A DNA stretch of 64,000 nucleotides, taken from contig CAIPQN010000110.1 in assembly GCA_903867225.1 (NCBI GenBank), forward strand, positions 58,887 through 122,886. Reading direction: 5' to 3'. Position numbers and translations under genes: made by a program. Source of the DNA: an uncultured Pseudomonadota bacterium (lineage in GTDB: Bacteria; Pseudomonadota; Gammaproteobacteria; Methylococcales; Methylomonadaceae). The notes beneath the pieces were generated by a model, which saw only the letters and a list, made by a program, of their open reading frames with translations, made no database searches and was not told the origin of the DNA. Below are positions 27,148 through 35,181 of the stretch, piece by piece (the stretch's first letter is position 1; each line of letters starts with the position of its first letter).

Positions 27148-28898
27148 ATGATTCACAAACACATTCAGTATTACAGTAAGCATTTTAAAGATGATGCACC
27201 TGCGTCATTAGTGGTTTTTTTAGTCGCCTTACCATTATGTTTAGGCATTGCATTAGCTTCGGGTGCGCCCTTGTTTTCAGGAATCATCGCTGGATTGGTT
27301 GGTGGACTTTTGGTTTCAATGTTAAGTGGTTCGCAACTTTGTGTTTCTGGACCTGCTGCGGGTTTAACGGTGATTGTTTTTACTGCTATTGAAAAACTGG
27401 GTAGTTTTCAAGGTTTATTGGTGGCTGTGGTTTTAGCAGGTATTTTTCAACTGGCATTGGGTTATTTACGCGCTGGTATTATCGGTGCATTTTTTCCTTC
27501 CGCAGTGATTGAAGGGATGCTTGCCGCAATTGGTTTAATTTTAATTATTAAACAAATCCCGCACGCGACAGGTTATGACACCAGTTATGAAGGCGACGAA
27601 AGTTATATGCAAGAAACGGCTGAATCGAGTTTTTTAGAATTATTCGATTCATTTAGTGCCATTTCATTAGGTGCAGTCATTATTAGTAGCGTGGCATTGT
27701 TGATTTTAATCGGTTGGGGATTTTTTAAAAGCCACCCCGTTCTAAAATTTATTCCTGCGCCGTTAATTGCTGTTATTTGGGGTGTTGGTTTTAATGAATG
27801 GGCGATGCAATTCGCGCCAGACTTTGCCGTTAGTGCAAAACATTTAGTCAGCCTACCGATTACAAATAGTCCAAAAGAATTTTTCGATAATTTCATTTTT
27901 CCTGATTTTCAGTATTTAACCAATCCACACACTTATGTTGTCGCCGCGACCATTGCCATTATTTGTTACCAACGCTTTAAATTTGACCCCCTAGCAACGG
28001 AATAAGCTAATCCATTTAACTAAAAATAGAACATCGTAGAAGTCAATAACGACAAGTGATTGAGGTCATAAACCACACTTCAATAGGGGGTCAATTTAAA
28101 TCGGTGTTTTTTTGTTCAAAAGGGGTCAAAATTCAGCCGTTGGTAACAATTATTGCCAGTTTGGAAACGTTATTGAGTTTGGAAGCAACAGATAAACTTG
28201 ATCCGCTCAAACGTATTTCCCCAACAAATCGGGAACTTAAAGCACAAGGCGTGGGCAATATCGTCAGTGGTTTGTTAGGCGGATTGCCCATGACGGCAGT
28301 CATCGTGCGAAGTGCGGCAAACATTAACTCGGGTGGACGAACATACGTTTCATGTTTTTTACACGGAATGTGGTTACTGTTGAGTGTGATGTTTTTGGCG
28401 ATATTTTTAAACATGATTCCATTAGCGTGTTTGTCGGCAATTTTATTGCACACGGGCTATAAACTTGCAAATCCTAGCGTCTTCAAACGTTTCTACAAAA
28501 AAGGCATGAGTCAGTTTTTACCATTTGCTATAACAATTGTGGCAATTCTAGTAACGGATTTGCTAAAAGGTATGGTAATTGGTGTCGTGATTGGTTTATT
28601 TTTTGTCATAAAAGCCAATTATCAAGCCGCGATTACGCTTTCAAAAGACAATTTGAATTATCTATTATCTTTTAACAAAGACGTGTCATTTTTAAACAAA
28701 GCCTTACTTCGCAAATTCATTTTACAAATCCCTGAAAACAGCACTGTGATTATTGATGCCTCGAAAACGGATTTTGTCGATTACGATATTTTAGAAGTGA
28801 TTGAAGAATTTTTAGAATCTGCTGCCGAAGATAATATCACTGTTGAATTGGTCAATTTTTATGGCAAGAAAAAGTTTGAACGCTATGCCAGAATTTAA
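27148..28898 (+). pseudogene. SulP anion transporter gene, disrupted by a 185-bp element
   Basis: The two halves of one SulP/SLC26 gene are separated by an inserted element. The 5' part (27148-27963, 272 codons) has the SulP N-terminal transporter helices (LVVFLVALPLCLGIALASGA, GSQLCVSGPAAGL). The 3' part (from 28155) restarts in the correct order with ASLETLLSLEATDKLDPLKR and ends in a STAS domain. Removing 191 bp (element plus one 6-bp target copy) rejoins the halves in frame to about 519 residues, which is normal for a bacterial SulP protein with STAS. Related proteins carry bicarbonate or sulfate. As it stands the first half ends after a foreign 13-residue tail, so transport is presumably lost. 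The 3' half could only be made from an internal start. Confidence 0.93.
27964..28148. mobile_element. MITE-like element, complete copy, inside sulP
   Basis: 185 bp with imperfect 27-bp terminal inverted repeats: left 27964-27990 begins TGTTACCAACG, right 28122-28148 ends CGTTGGTAACA; 23 of 27 positions match. It is bordered by a direct repeat ATTATT (27958-27963 and 28149-28154), the target-site duplication. An inner pair TTTAAATTTGACCCCCTA (27976-27993) and TAGGGGGTCAATTTAAA (28084-28100) is also inverted. There is no transposase gene inside, so it must be moved in trans. A second copy starts at 63865. Confidence 0.92.
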
Positions 28899-28909
28899 CT
28901 TGAATTAGC

Positions 28910-28938
28910 TTGAGTTTGCTCATTTGCAAGAACATAAT
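28910..28938 (+). promoter_or_regulatory. Candidate sigma-70 promoter for the lipoprotein operon
   Basis: -35 TTGAGT (28910-28915), 17-bp spacer, -10 CATAAT (28933-28938), 35 bp before the COG3014 ATG. Good match and spacing. Confidence 0.6.
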
Positions 28939-28973
28939 CGCCACCCTTACAAAATAATTTTTAGGTAACGCTT

Positions 28974-30479
28974 ATGAAACAAAAAAGAAGTTATGCTCTA
29001 TTTGCTGCATTTTTAACTTTAAATGGTTGCGCGACATTTAGATCTTACAATTCAGAAACGCAAACGCTTGTTTCAAGCATTGCGACGGGGCAAGTTGATC
29101 AAGCTATTACTGAACATGAAGCTAAAACAGGTTCAGATAAAGATTTGCTTTATTTCATGGAAAAAGGCGAATTGCAGCGTTTGAAAAAACTGTATCCAGA
29201 CACGATTGCAACGTGGACAGAAGCCGATAAAATCATCGCGCAATGGGAAAGTGAAGCAAAAATCAGCGGTGCAAAAGTGGGTCAAGCCGTTGGTTCTGTT
29301 GTCGTGAATGATAAATTACGCCGTTATGATGGCGAAGATTATGAAAAAGTTATGCTTTCAACTCGTCTTGCATTGGCTTATTTAGCCGCTGGCAAAACAG
29401 AAGACGCATTGGTTGAAATTAAAAAAACGTGGGAACGCGAAAATTTAATCAAAACACTGCATGAAAAAGACATTGATGAAGCAGAAAATACAGCCAAAGA
29501 AAAAGGCTACAAAACAAAATCGGAAGATTTAAAAGGCTATCCGATTGCCACGCTTAACAGTCCAGATGTCACCAATTTAAAAAATGGCTACCAAAATGCG
29601 TTTAGTCATTATTTATCAGGATTTTTGTATGAAGCAGCGGGTGAAGAAAGTTTAGCAGCGGCAAGTTATCGCACTGCGATTGAACTGCAACCTTCTTTGG
29701 GTGTTTTAAAGGACGGTTTAATGGGCATGGATAATCGTTTTGCAAAACCTGCAATACCAGCTGTTGCTCAACAAGAAAAACCAAAATTGCCTGTGACAAA
29801 AGCATCAACGAAAAAATCTAAAAAGAAAGGCAAAAAAGGAAAATCAGTGCAACAAATTGCTGCTGCGCCGATTTCTACCCCCGTACCTGTTCAAACTTCG
29901 CCATTTATCGCGCCATCTAACGAAAGTGATGTTTTGTTTGTCGTTGAAACAGGCGTTGCACCGTTTAAAAAATCAATCATGATTCCGTTGCCAATTCCTT
30001 ATGCGGGCGTTGTGCCGATTTCGTTCCCTGTTTTGGAAACTAATCCTGTTTCGGCAAATAAAGCGGCATCGATTACATTGCCAAATAATTCAACGATGCA
30101 ATTAACAACGATTGCGAGCATTGAAAATTTATCGCGTCGTTCGTTGAAAGATAATTTGCCTTGGATTATGGTGCGTGCGGCAATTCGTGCAGCAGTTAAA
30201 GGCGGAGCGCAAGCAGCGGTTTATCAGCAAAATGCACTCGCAGGCGTGGCTCTTAATGCTATCAATGTCGCCACTGAGCAAGCCGATGAACGTGTTTGGG
30301 GCTTATTGCCTGCTGAAATTACTATTGCGCGAGTGAAACTTCCAGAAGGTCAATCGACGGTAAAAATTCAAACATCACAAGGCATTAAAGAAGTTTCTGT
30401 GAATGTTTCGGGTAAACACGTTGTAATTCCGATTCGTTTAATTGGTAGTTCTATTTATAACCTTCAAGCAGGTTTATAA
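28974..30479 (+). CDS. COG3014 family lipoprotein with TPR-like repeats
   Basis: 501 residues. Lipobox LNGC (Cys19) after a short signal peptide. The N-terminal half is helical repeat: LALAYLAAGKTEDALVEIKK and SHYLSGFLYEAAGEESLAAASYRTAIELQP are TPR-like. A Lys-rich linker (KASTKKSKKKGKKGK, about 280-295) precedes a C-terminal beta domain. This matches the COG3014 family, of unknown function, often next to ycfL and lpoB as here. A terminator lies between it and ycfL, but the four genes may still be partly co-expressed by read-through. Confidence 0.85.
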   Translation: MKQKRSYALFAAFLTLNGCATFRSYNSETQTLVSSIATGQVDQAITEHEAKTGSDKDLLYFMEKGELQRLKKLYPDTIATWTEADKIIAQWESEAKISGAKVGQAVGSVVVNDKLRRYDGEDYEKVMLSTRLALAYLAAGKTEDALVEIKKTWERENLIKTLHEKDIDEAENTAKEKGYKTKSEDLKGYPIATLNSPDVTNLKNGYQNAFSHYLSGFLYEAAGEESLAAASYRTAIELQPSLGVLKDGLMGMDNRFAKPAIPAVAQQEKPKLPVTKASTKKSKKKGKKGKSVQQIAAAPISTPVPVQTSPFIAPSNESDVLFVVETGVAPFKKSIMIPLPIPYAGVVPISFPVLETNPVSANKAASITLPNNSTMQLTTIASIENLSRRSLKDNLPWIMVRAAIRAAVKGGAQAAVYQQNALAGVALNAINVATEQADERVWGLLPAEITIARVKLPEGQSTVKIQTSQGIKEVSVNVSGKHVVIPIRLIGSSIYNLQAGL

Positions 30480-30500
30480 TCTACGCGGAAACAAAACGAG

Positions 30501-30525
30501 AGGCGGCTTTTAACCGCCTTTTTTT
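30501..30525 (+). terminator. Terminator after the COG3014 gene
   Basis: Stem AGGCGG (30501-30506) / CCGCCT (30514-30519) with a 7-base loop and seven T. It separates the COG3014 gene from ycfL. Confidence 0.85.
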
Positions 30526-30546
30526 ATATTTTTCGAGAAAATACAG

Positions 30547-30948
30547 ATGAATAAAAACACTTTTTTAAAATCGTGCTGCGTTTTTGCACTGACTCCAATT
30601 TTACTTGCGGGTTGTGTTAGTCAACCACCACTTCCTCCGCCAGCACCGAATTCGGCAGCGGCAAAAATAATGTATCTTGGCGATTTGCCTTATATTTCCG
30701 TGAATGATTTACGCATGAACGCGACAAATAATTTTAATGTTGTGAATGCCGATGTTGTTAATAACAGCAATGATTACACAGCTATTGAATACCGTTTTCA
30801 GTGGCGCGATAAAGGCGGAATGACTGTTGGTACAGAAGAAGAATGGAAAACATTATCGCTGTCGCCCATGCAAACACAACGTATTAAAGGTTCTGCAACC
30901 TCAAAATATGCAGTAGATTTTAAACTTGAACTCAAAAGTAAAAATTAA
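30547..30948 (+). CDS. ycfL: YcfL family lipoprotein
   Basis: 133 residues. Signal peptide with lipobox LAGC (Cys23), then a Pro-rich segment (PPLPPPAPN), then a beta-sandwich domain matching DUF1425/YcfL: NATNNFNVVNADVVNNSNDY and IEYRFQWRDKGGMTV. In E. coli ycfL is directly upstream of lpoB (ycfM), as here (12 bp). The role is unknown, probably outer-membrane or peptidoglycan related. Confidence 0.88.
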   Translation: MNKNTFLKSCCVFALTPILLAGCVSQPPLPPPAPNSAAAKIMYLGDLPYISVNDLRMNATNNFNVVNADVVNNSNDYTAIEYRFQWRDKGGMTVGTEEEWKTLSLSPMQTQRIKGSATSKYAVDFKLELKSKN

Positions 30949-30960
30949 GGAGAAAAAACG

Positions 30961-31590
30961 ATGAACAGAAATAAAACTCATATTTTAGGCTTGGCAATCA
31001 CATTAACCGCCACGCTTGGCGTTTCTGGCTGTGCTTCAAATAAACCTGCATTTTCTTCTGGTAATGTCGCTTACGGTGACACAGCAGTTCAAGAAAATCT
31101 AACAAATGAAATCAGTTCAAATGATTTTACAAAGCTAGCTAAATCAATGACAGATTCGTTATTAACCAGTTCGTTAATTAGAAATAGTAACGAAAGAAAA
31201 AAACCAACAATTGCAACTTCACAAGTTAAAAATAAAACCAGTGAACATATTGATACTCGCACTATTACGAATTCAATCGAAAATCAGCTTATGGCATCAG
31301 AAACAGTTGAATTCGTGTCAGATATAGCAGAGGATCAACAGGTGCAATTAGAACTGCAAAGACAGACACAATCTGGGCAATACAAACAATCTAAAAGTGC
31401 AAAATCAGGTCAAGCAGAAGGTGCAAAATATATGCTGATGGGCGAAATTTCATCGATTGTCAAAAATGCAGGCGATATTAAAAACATTGACTATATTTTG
31501 CAGTTGAAACTTATCGAAGTTGAAACTAGAAAGAAAGTTTGGGCAGCAGAGGATAAAATCCGCAAAACCTCAGAACGTTCTACGTTCTAG
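30961..31590 (+). CDS. lpoB: Penicillin-binding protein activator LpoB
   Basis: 209 residues. Lipobox VSGC (Cys24) and then a short disordered segment, followed by the TolB-N/CsgG-like alpha/beta domain: NDFTKLAKSMTDSLLTSSLI, KKPTIATSQVKNKTSEHIDT, and YMLMGEISSIVKNAGD. LpoB is an outer-membrane lipoprotein that crosses the cell wall and activates PBP1B. The disordered linker between lipid anchor and domain is short compared with E. coli LpoB. It sits between ycfL and a related CsgG-fold gene. Confidence 0.9.
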   Translation: MNRNKTHILGLAITLTATLGVSGCASNKPAFSSGNVAYGDTAVQENLTNEISSNDFTKLAKSMTDSLLTSSLIRNSNERKKPTIATSQVKNKTSEHIDTRTITNSIENQLMASETVEFVSDIAEDQQVQLELQRQTQSGQYKQSKSAKSGQAEGAKYMLMGEISSIVKNAGDIKNIDYILQLKLIEVETRKKVWAAEDKIRKTSERSTF

Positions 31591-31599
31591 GTCGTGAGA

Positions 31600-32478
31600 A
31601 TGAAAATTTTAGCGACATTTTTTGCTGGTTTAGTTTTTGTAAGTCCCGTGATGGCAAAATCCATTGCGGTCACAGATTTGGCTTATTCAGAAACGATTCA
31701 AGAATATATCCACGAAGTGGATTATCACAACACAAGTAAACTTTCAGCATCGGCAAGTTCTAAATCTGCCGCCAGTGGTTATGCAGGAGCTGCGGTTGAT
31801 GGTTATGGTGGTGGCGCGGCAGTTGCGGGTTATGCAGCCTCAGCATCGTCCAAAAGTAAATTGAACGCGAGCAGTAAAACCGATTATCACGAATACGAAC
31901 ACAATTTTTCGTATGTGGAATACGGTGAATTGAAAAAATTTACAGGCGATATTCGAGGGGAGTTAATCAATTCACGCCGATTCACATTGACGCAAGCCAA
32001 ACCAGCACCAATGAAAAGACATGAAGGTGTCTACGATATTATTGCTAGAATTAAAAAAGGCGATTTTCCTCATGCCGATTATGTTTTGTTCGGTAAATTG
32101 AACGAAATGAGCTTTAACGACAGCACTTATCAAGTCAGCGACAGCATGACAAATATCATTTTGAGTTTGACGCTGTCGGCTGAATTTAGCTTAATTAACA
32201 CCAAAACTTACGAAGTGATTGCGAGCTTTACTGCCACAGGTGATGGGCAAGATACAAAAATTATTACGCCTGGCACTTATGCAGAACCTAATCGCCCGAA
32301 AGTGATTACTCTAGTTTCAAAAAGTTTAGGGGAAGATGTGTTCAGACAAATCGAAGAACAGGTTTTTGATCAAGTTTCAGGTGAACCAATGGGCAGAAAC
32401 TCAAATGTCGATTTGCGCCAAAATAATGGAATTGAACCGCCACCACAAAAGCCTCAAGGCGTGACAGTATTTCAATAA
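31600..32478 (+). CDS. Periplasmic CsgG/LpoB-fold protein with a low-complexity loop
   Basis: 292 residues from ATG 31600 (an in-frame GTG lies at 31594). A standard signal peptide ends at PVMA|K with no lipobox. The strands SIAVTDLAYSE, FTGDIRGELINSRRFTLTQA, HADYVLFGKLNEMSF and SAEFSLINTKTYEVIASF fit the CsgG/LpoB fold. Between the first strands, a Ser/Ala/Gly/Tyr-rich loop (about residues 46-95) has repeated SASSKS and GYAGAA/GGGAAVAGYAAS. It lies 9 bp after lpoB and likely works in the same envelope process. Assignment to the fold is fair; the function is unknown. Confidence 0.75.
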   Translation: MKILATFFAGLVFVSPVMAKSIAVTDLAYSETIQEYIHEVDYHNTSKLSASASSKSAASGYAGAAVDGYGGGAAVAGYAASASSKSKLNASSKTDYHEYEHNFSYVEYGELKKFTGDIRGELINSRRFTLTQAKPAPMKRHEGVYDIIARIKKGDFPHADYVLFGKLNEMSFNDSTYQVSDSMTNIILSLTLSAEFSLINTKTYEVIASFTATGDGQDTKIITPGTYAEPNRPKVITLVSKSLGEDVFRQIEEQVFDQVSGEPMGRNSNVDLRQNNGIEPPPQKPQGVTVFQ

Positions 32479-32488
32479 ATTTTCTCGA

Positions 32489-32522
32489 AAAAATGGGGCA
32501 TTCAACATTTTGCCCCATTTTT
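32489..32522. terminator. Bidirectional terminator between convergent genes
   Basis: Stem AAAATGGGGCA / TGCCCCATTTT with a 10-base loop, T-run on the plus strand and A-run before it, so it can serve both the CsgG-fold gene (plus) and the histidine kinase gene (minus), whose stop codon it touches. Confidence 0.85.
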
Positions 32523-35139
32523 ATTTGTTTGAAACTAACGGAAATAACAATCTAAACGTCGTGCCGCGATTGGGTTCGGTCAAATTTGAATCAATCAAAA
32601 TATGTCCACTTGCACGATGCACCATGCCACTCACCGCAGACAATCCCAAACCAGTTCCTTCGCCTTGTTGTTTGGTCGTGAAAAAAGGATCAAAAATTCG
32701 GTTAATAATTGCTTCCTCAATCCCTGTGCCGTTATCTGACACACTCAACTCAATAAACGAACCATTTACAGGCAAAATACACGCTAAACAATGCCGAGTT
32801 TCTATCGTCACCACGTTTAACGAAACCGAAATTTTGCCACCGTTTTCTTTCATCGCATCACGCGCATTCACCGCTAAATTAGTCAAAATTTGATGCAGGT
32901 CAATCGCGTCAATTTGAATATCCGACATCTCACAACTGGTTCGGATTTCACAAGTATTACACTCATGATCAACATGGCAATCATCAATAAATTCTAATTG
33001 AATTCGACTCGTTAAAGCGGGTAGTAGCATTGCCAACACTTCTTTAATCACACCTTGCGTTGGTTTTACGTCTATTTTTCCTTCTTTAGGTTCTTGGCGG
33101 CAATATGCCATCATTTTTTCAATCAGCGACACAGCACGTTGTCCCGCATCATTTATTTGCTTTGTGTTGTTGGCGAGTTCTGTTTTCAATGTTTCATCAC
33201 TGATGTCTTCGCTAATATATTCATTCATGCCGTTATAACCCAACATACACGCCAAAATGTTGTTGAAATCGTGAGCAATACCAGACGTTAAACGCCCAAT
33301 ACTTTCTAATTTCTGCATTTGATTAACTTGCTGATACAAACTTTCATTTCGTTGGTATGCAAGGGCAAGTTCAGCATTTTGCAATGATAATTCTTCGTTC
33401 ACTTTTGCTAATTGTGCATTCGACATAGAAAATTCCGAAATCCATGCGTCTGCTTCAGCACTTTTAAGCGCGAGTTGCCGATTCGTAATAATGGCATCAT
33501 CTAAAAGTTCTTTGCGTTTGCGTAGATGACCTGAAGATACCAGCGAAACCACACTCGTTAAAACAGTTAATACGATACCGCCTAATAAAATTAACCACGC
33601 ATTTGCAGAACGATTTTTGATGAAATAGTTAGGCGTTGGCACAACGTCAAACCGCCAAGTCCGTCCGCCAATAGGTAAAATAGTGCTGTAAATAAGCGAT
33701 TGTTCTTCGCTTAAAAAACTTTTTCTTTGTAGAACAAACGGTACAAATTCTTTTTCATTACTGGCATAAATTAAATCTTCTGTGCCAGTAGTGGTTACAT
33801 CTACCAACCGATAAGAAAATTCCGCTAAATTATGGGAATCAAGTGCTGCCTTAATAATATCGTTACCACGAAGTACCGCCGTGACAAGCCCTGAAATAGC
33901 AATACGCCGTTCTTCAACAGTTTCATGTGGCAAGTTATGGTTATAAACAGGAATAAAAGCGAGAAAACCGTTTTGCTTATTTTTCTCTTGGACTAGAATA
34001 ATTTTCGCTGTTAGCGTCAGCGCATCAGTATCAATGGCTCGTTCAATCGCTTCATGCCGAATCGTCTCAGAATTTATATCGTAACCAGCCGCTTTCTCAT
34101 TGCCTTTGAAAGGTTCAATAATTGCCACAGGGTAGTATTCGGGGCGATTTCCCGCTGGAACCAATTTTTTATCTGCATCACGCTCGGTTATTTTGAAATT
34201 AGAATAACCTTCTAACCGCATATTTTTTTCAAACACTTCCCTTTCGGAAGCTAAAACTCGATGGTTGTAACCTAAAGCCTGAACGCCTTTAAAATCGTCT
34301 AATGAGTGTGTCACAAAAGTGCTGAAATCTTTTGAGCTGACAGTTTTAGACGCAGCATAGAAACTATAAAGAGACCTTAAAACATTTAAATTCGCCGTTA
34401 ATGAATTGTTTAACTCAAAACTCATGGCTTCAGTATTTTTTTCAAATGCGATTTTTACACGTTCATTGCTACTGGTGATTTCATAAAAAACAGCCACAAC
34501 GGTTATTGCAAACATAACCAAAATGGGCAGCGTGATTGCCAATCGTCTACCGTGAAAAGAAGCAAAGCCTGAAATCCAAACCAAAAATACAGGTGTAAAA
34601 ATCATAATGCCTAACGCATCGCCGCCCCACCATGTTAACCAATTAACAAAAAAATCTACCGTTGGAATTTGTCCCGTAACAACAAGCAGTGAAACTGACA
34701 AAGTCGAATTTACTAAGGCACTGACGATGCCGCCATAAAATAAAAATAATAAAACATTTTTTGCGTCAGCGAATTCTTGAGGAAAACCAACAAATATGCG
34801 GACTAAATATGCACCCACAATAGCTTGCACGGTTGAACCACAGGCAATTAAAAATGTAATGCCAACCAAATTTAAGTTATTAATAAAATCGTTTGTGATA
34901 ATCGAAGTTGATAGGTTCAATAAAAATGAACCTAACAATACGCCTGAGAAAACACGATTTCCGTAAAGTAAAATACAAGCTAAAGCAATGCCAGAGGCAG
35001 GAAATAAAATGGTTGCGTAACCTGGTGGAATCGCAAGTAGCGTTCCTAACTTCCCAGTTACAAAGTAAGCGGCTGCCAAGCTAATAATTTGCAGCAACAA
35101 CACAAAAATGGAGCGTTCCGAAAATTTTTTTAACGTCAT
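32521..35139 (-). CDS. MASE1-CHASE sensor histidine kinase
   Basis: 872 residues. The MASE1 membrane domain of about eight helices (to about residue 215) begins with ISLAAAYFVTGKLGTLLAIP. A periplasmic CHASE domain (about 250-460) and one more helix (about 515-540) follow, then a coiled coil (about 550-615). The HisKA domain has the phospho-His in LTSGIAHDFNNILACMLGYN (about 635), and the HATPase domain ends in FDPFFTTKQQGEGTGLGLSAV. No receiver domain is fused. Between the H and N boxes are Cys-rich segments (CHVDHECNTCEIRTSC near 720, CLAC near 785). It lies 42 bp after purL on the same strand and has no response regulator beside it. Confidence 0.88.
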   Translation of the reverse strand: MTLKKFSERSIFVLLLQIISLAAAYFVTGKLGTLLAIPPGYATILFPASGIALACILLYGNRVFSGVLLGSFLLNLSTSIITNDFINNLNLVGITFLIACGSTVQAIVGAYLVRIFVGFPQEFADAKNVLLFLFYGGIVSALVNSTLSVSLLVVTGQIPTVDFFVNWLTWWGGDALGIMIFTPVFLVWISGFASFHGRRLAITLPILVMFAITVVAVFYEITSSNERVKIAFEKNTEAMSFELNNSLTANLNVLRSLYSFYAASKTVSSKDFSTFVTHSLDDFKGVQALGYNHRVLASEREVFEKNMRLEGYSNFKITERDADKKLVPAGNRPEYYPVAIIEPFKGNEKAAGYDINSETIRHEAIERAIDTDALTLTAKIILVQEKNKQNGFLAFIPVYNHNLPHETVEERRIAISGLVTAVLRGNDIIKAALDSHNLAEFSYRLVDVTTTGTEDLIYASNEKEFVPFVLQRKSFLSEEQSLIYSTILPIGGRTWRFDVVPTPNYFIKNRSANAWLILLGGIVLTVLTSVVSLVSSGHLRKRKELLDDAIITNRQLALKSAEADAWISEFSMSNAQLAKVNEELSLQNAELALAYQRNESLYQQVNQMQKLESIGRLTSGIAHDFNNILACMLGYNGMNEYISEDISDETLKTELANNTKQINDAGQRAVSLIEKMMAYCRQEPKEGKIDVKPTQGVIKEVLAMLLPALTSRIQLEFIDDCHVDHECNTCEIRTSCEMSDIQIDAIDLHQILTNLAVNARDAMKENGGKISVSLNVVTIETRHCLACILPVNGSFIELSVSDNGTGIEEAIINRIFDPFFTTKQQGEGTGLGLSAVSGMVHRASGHILIDSNLTEPNRGTTFRLLFPLVSNK

Positions 35140-35181
35140 TTTAACGACTCCAGCACGATTATTTTATTTATCTCTGAATCC

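Noticed and set aside
28056..28898. Open frame that could be called a separate SulP/STAS gene
   Set aside because: Its first codons lie inside the mobile element; the SulP homology begins only at the element's right border, and the frame is restored by removing the element. It is the 3' half of one broken gene.
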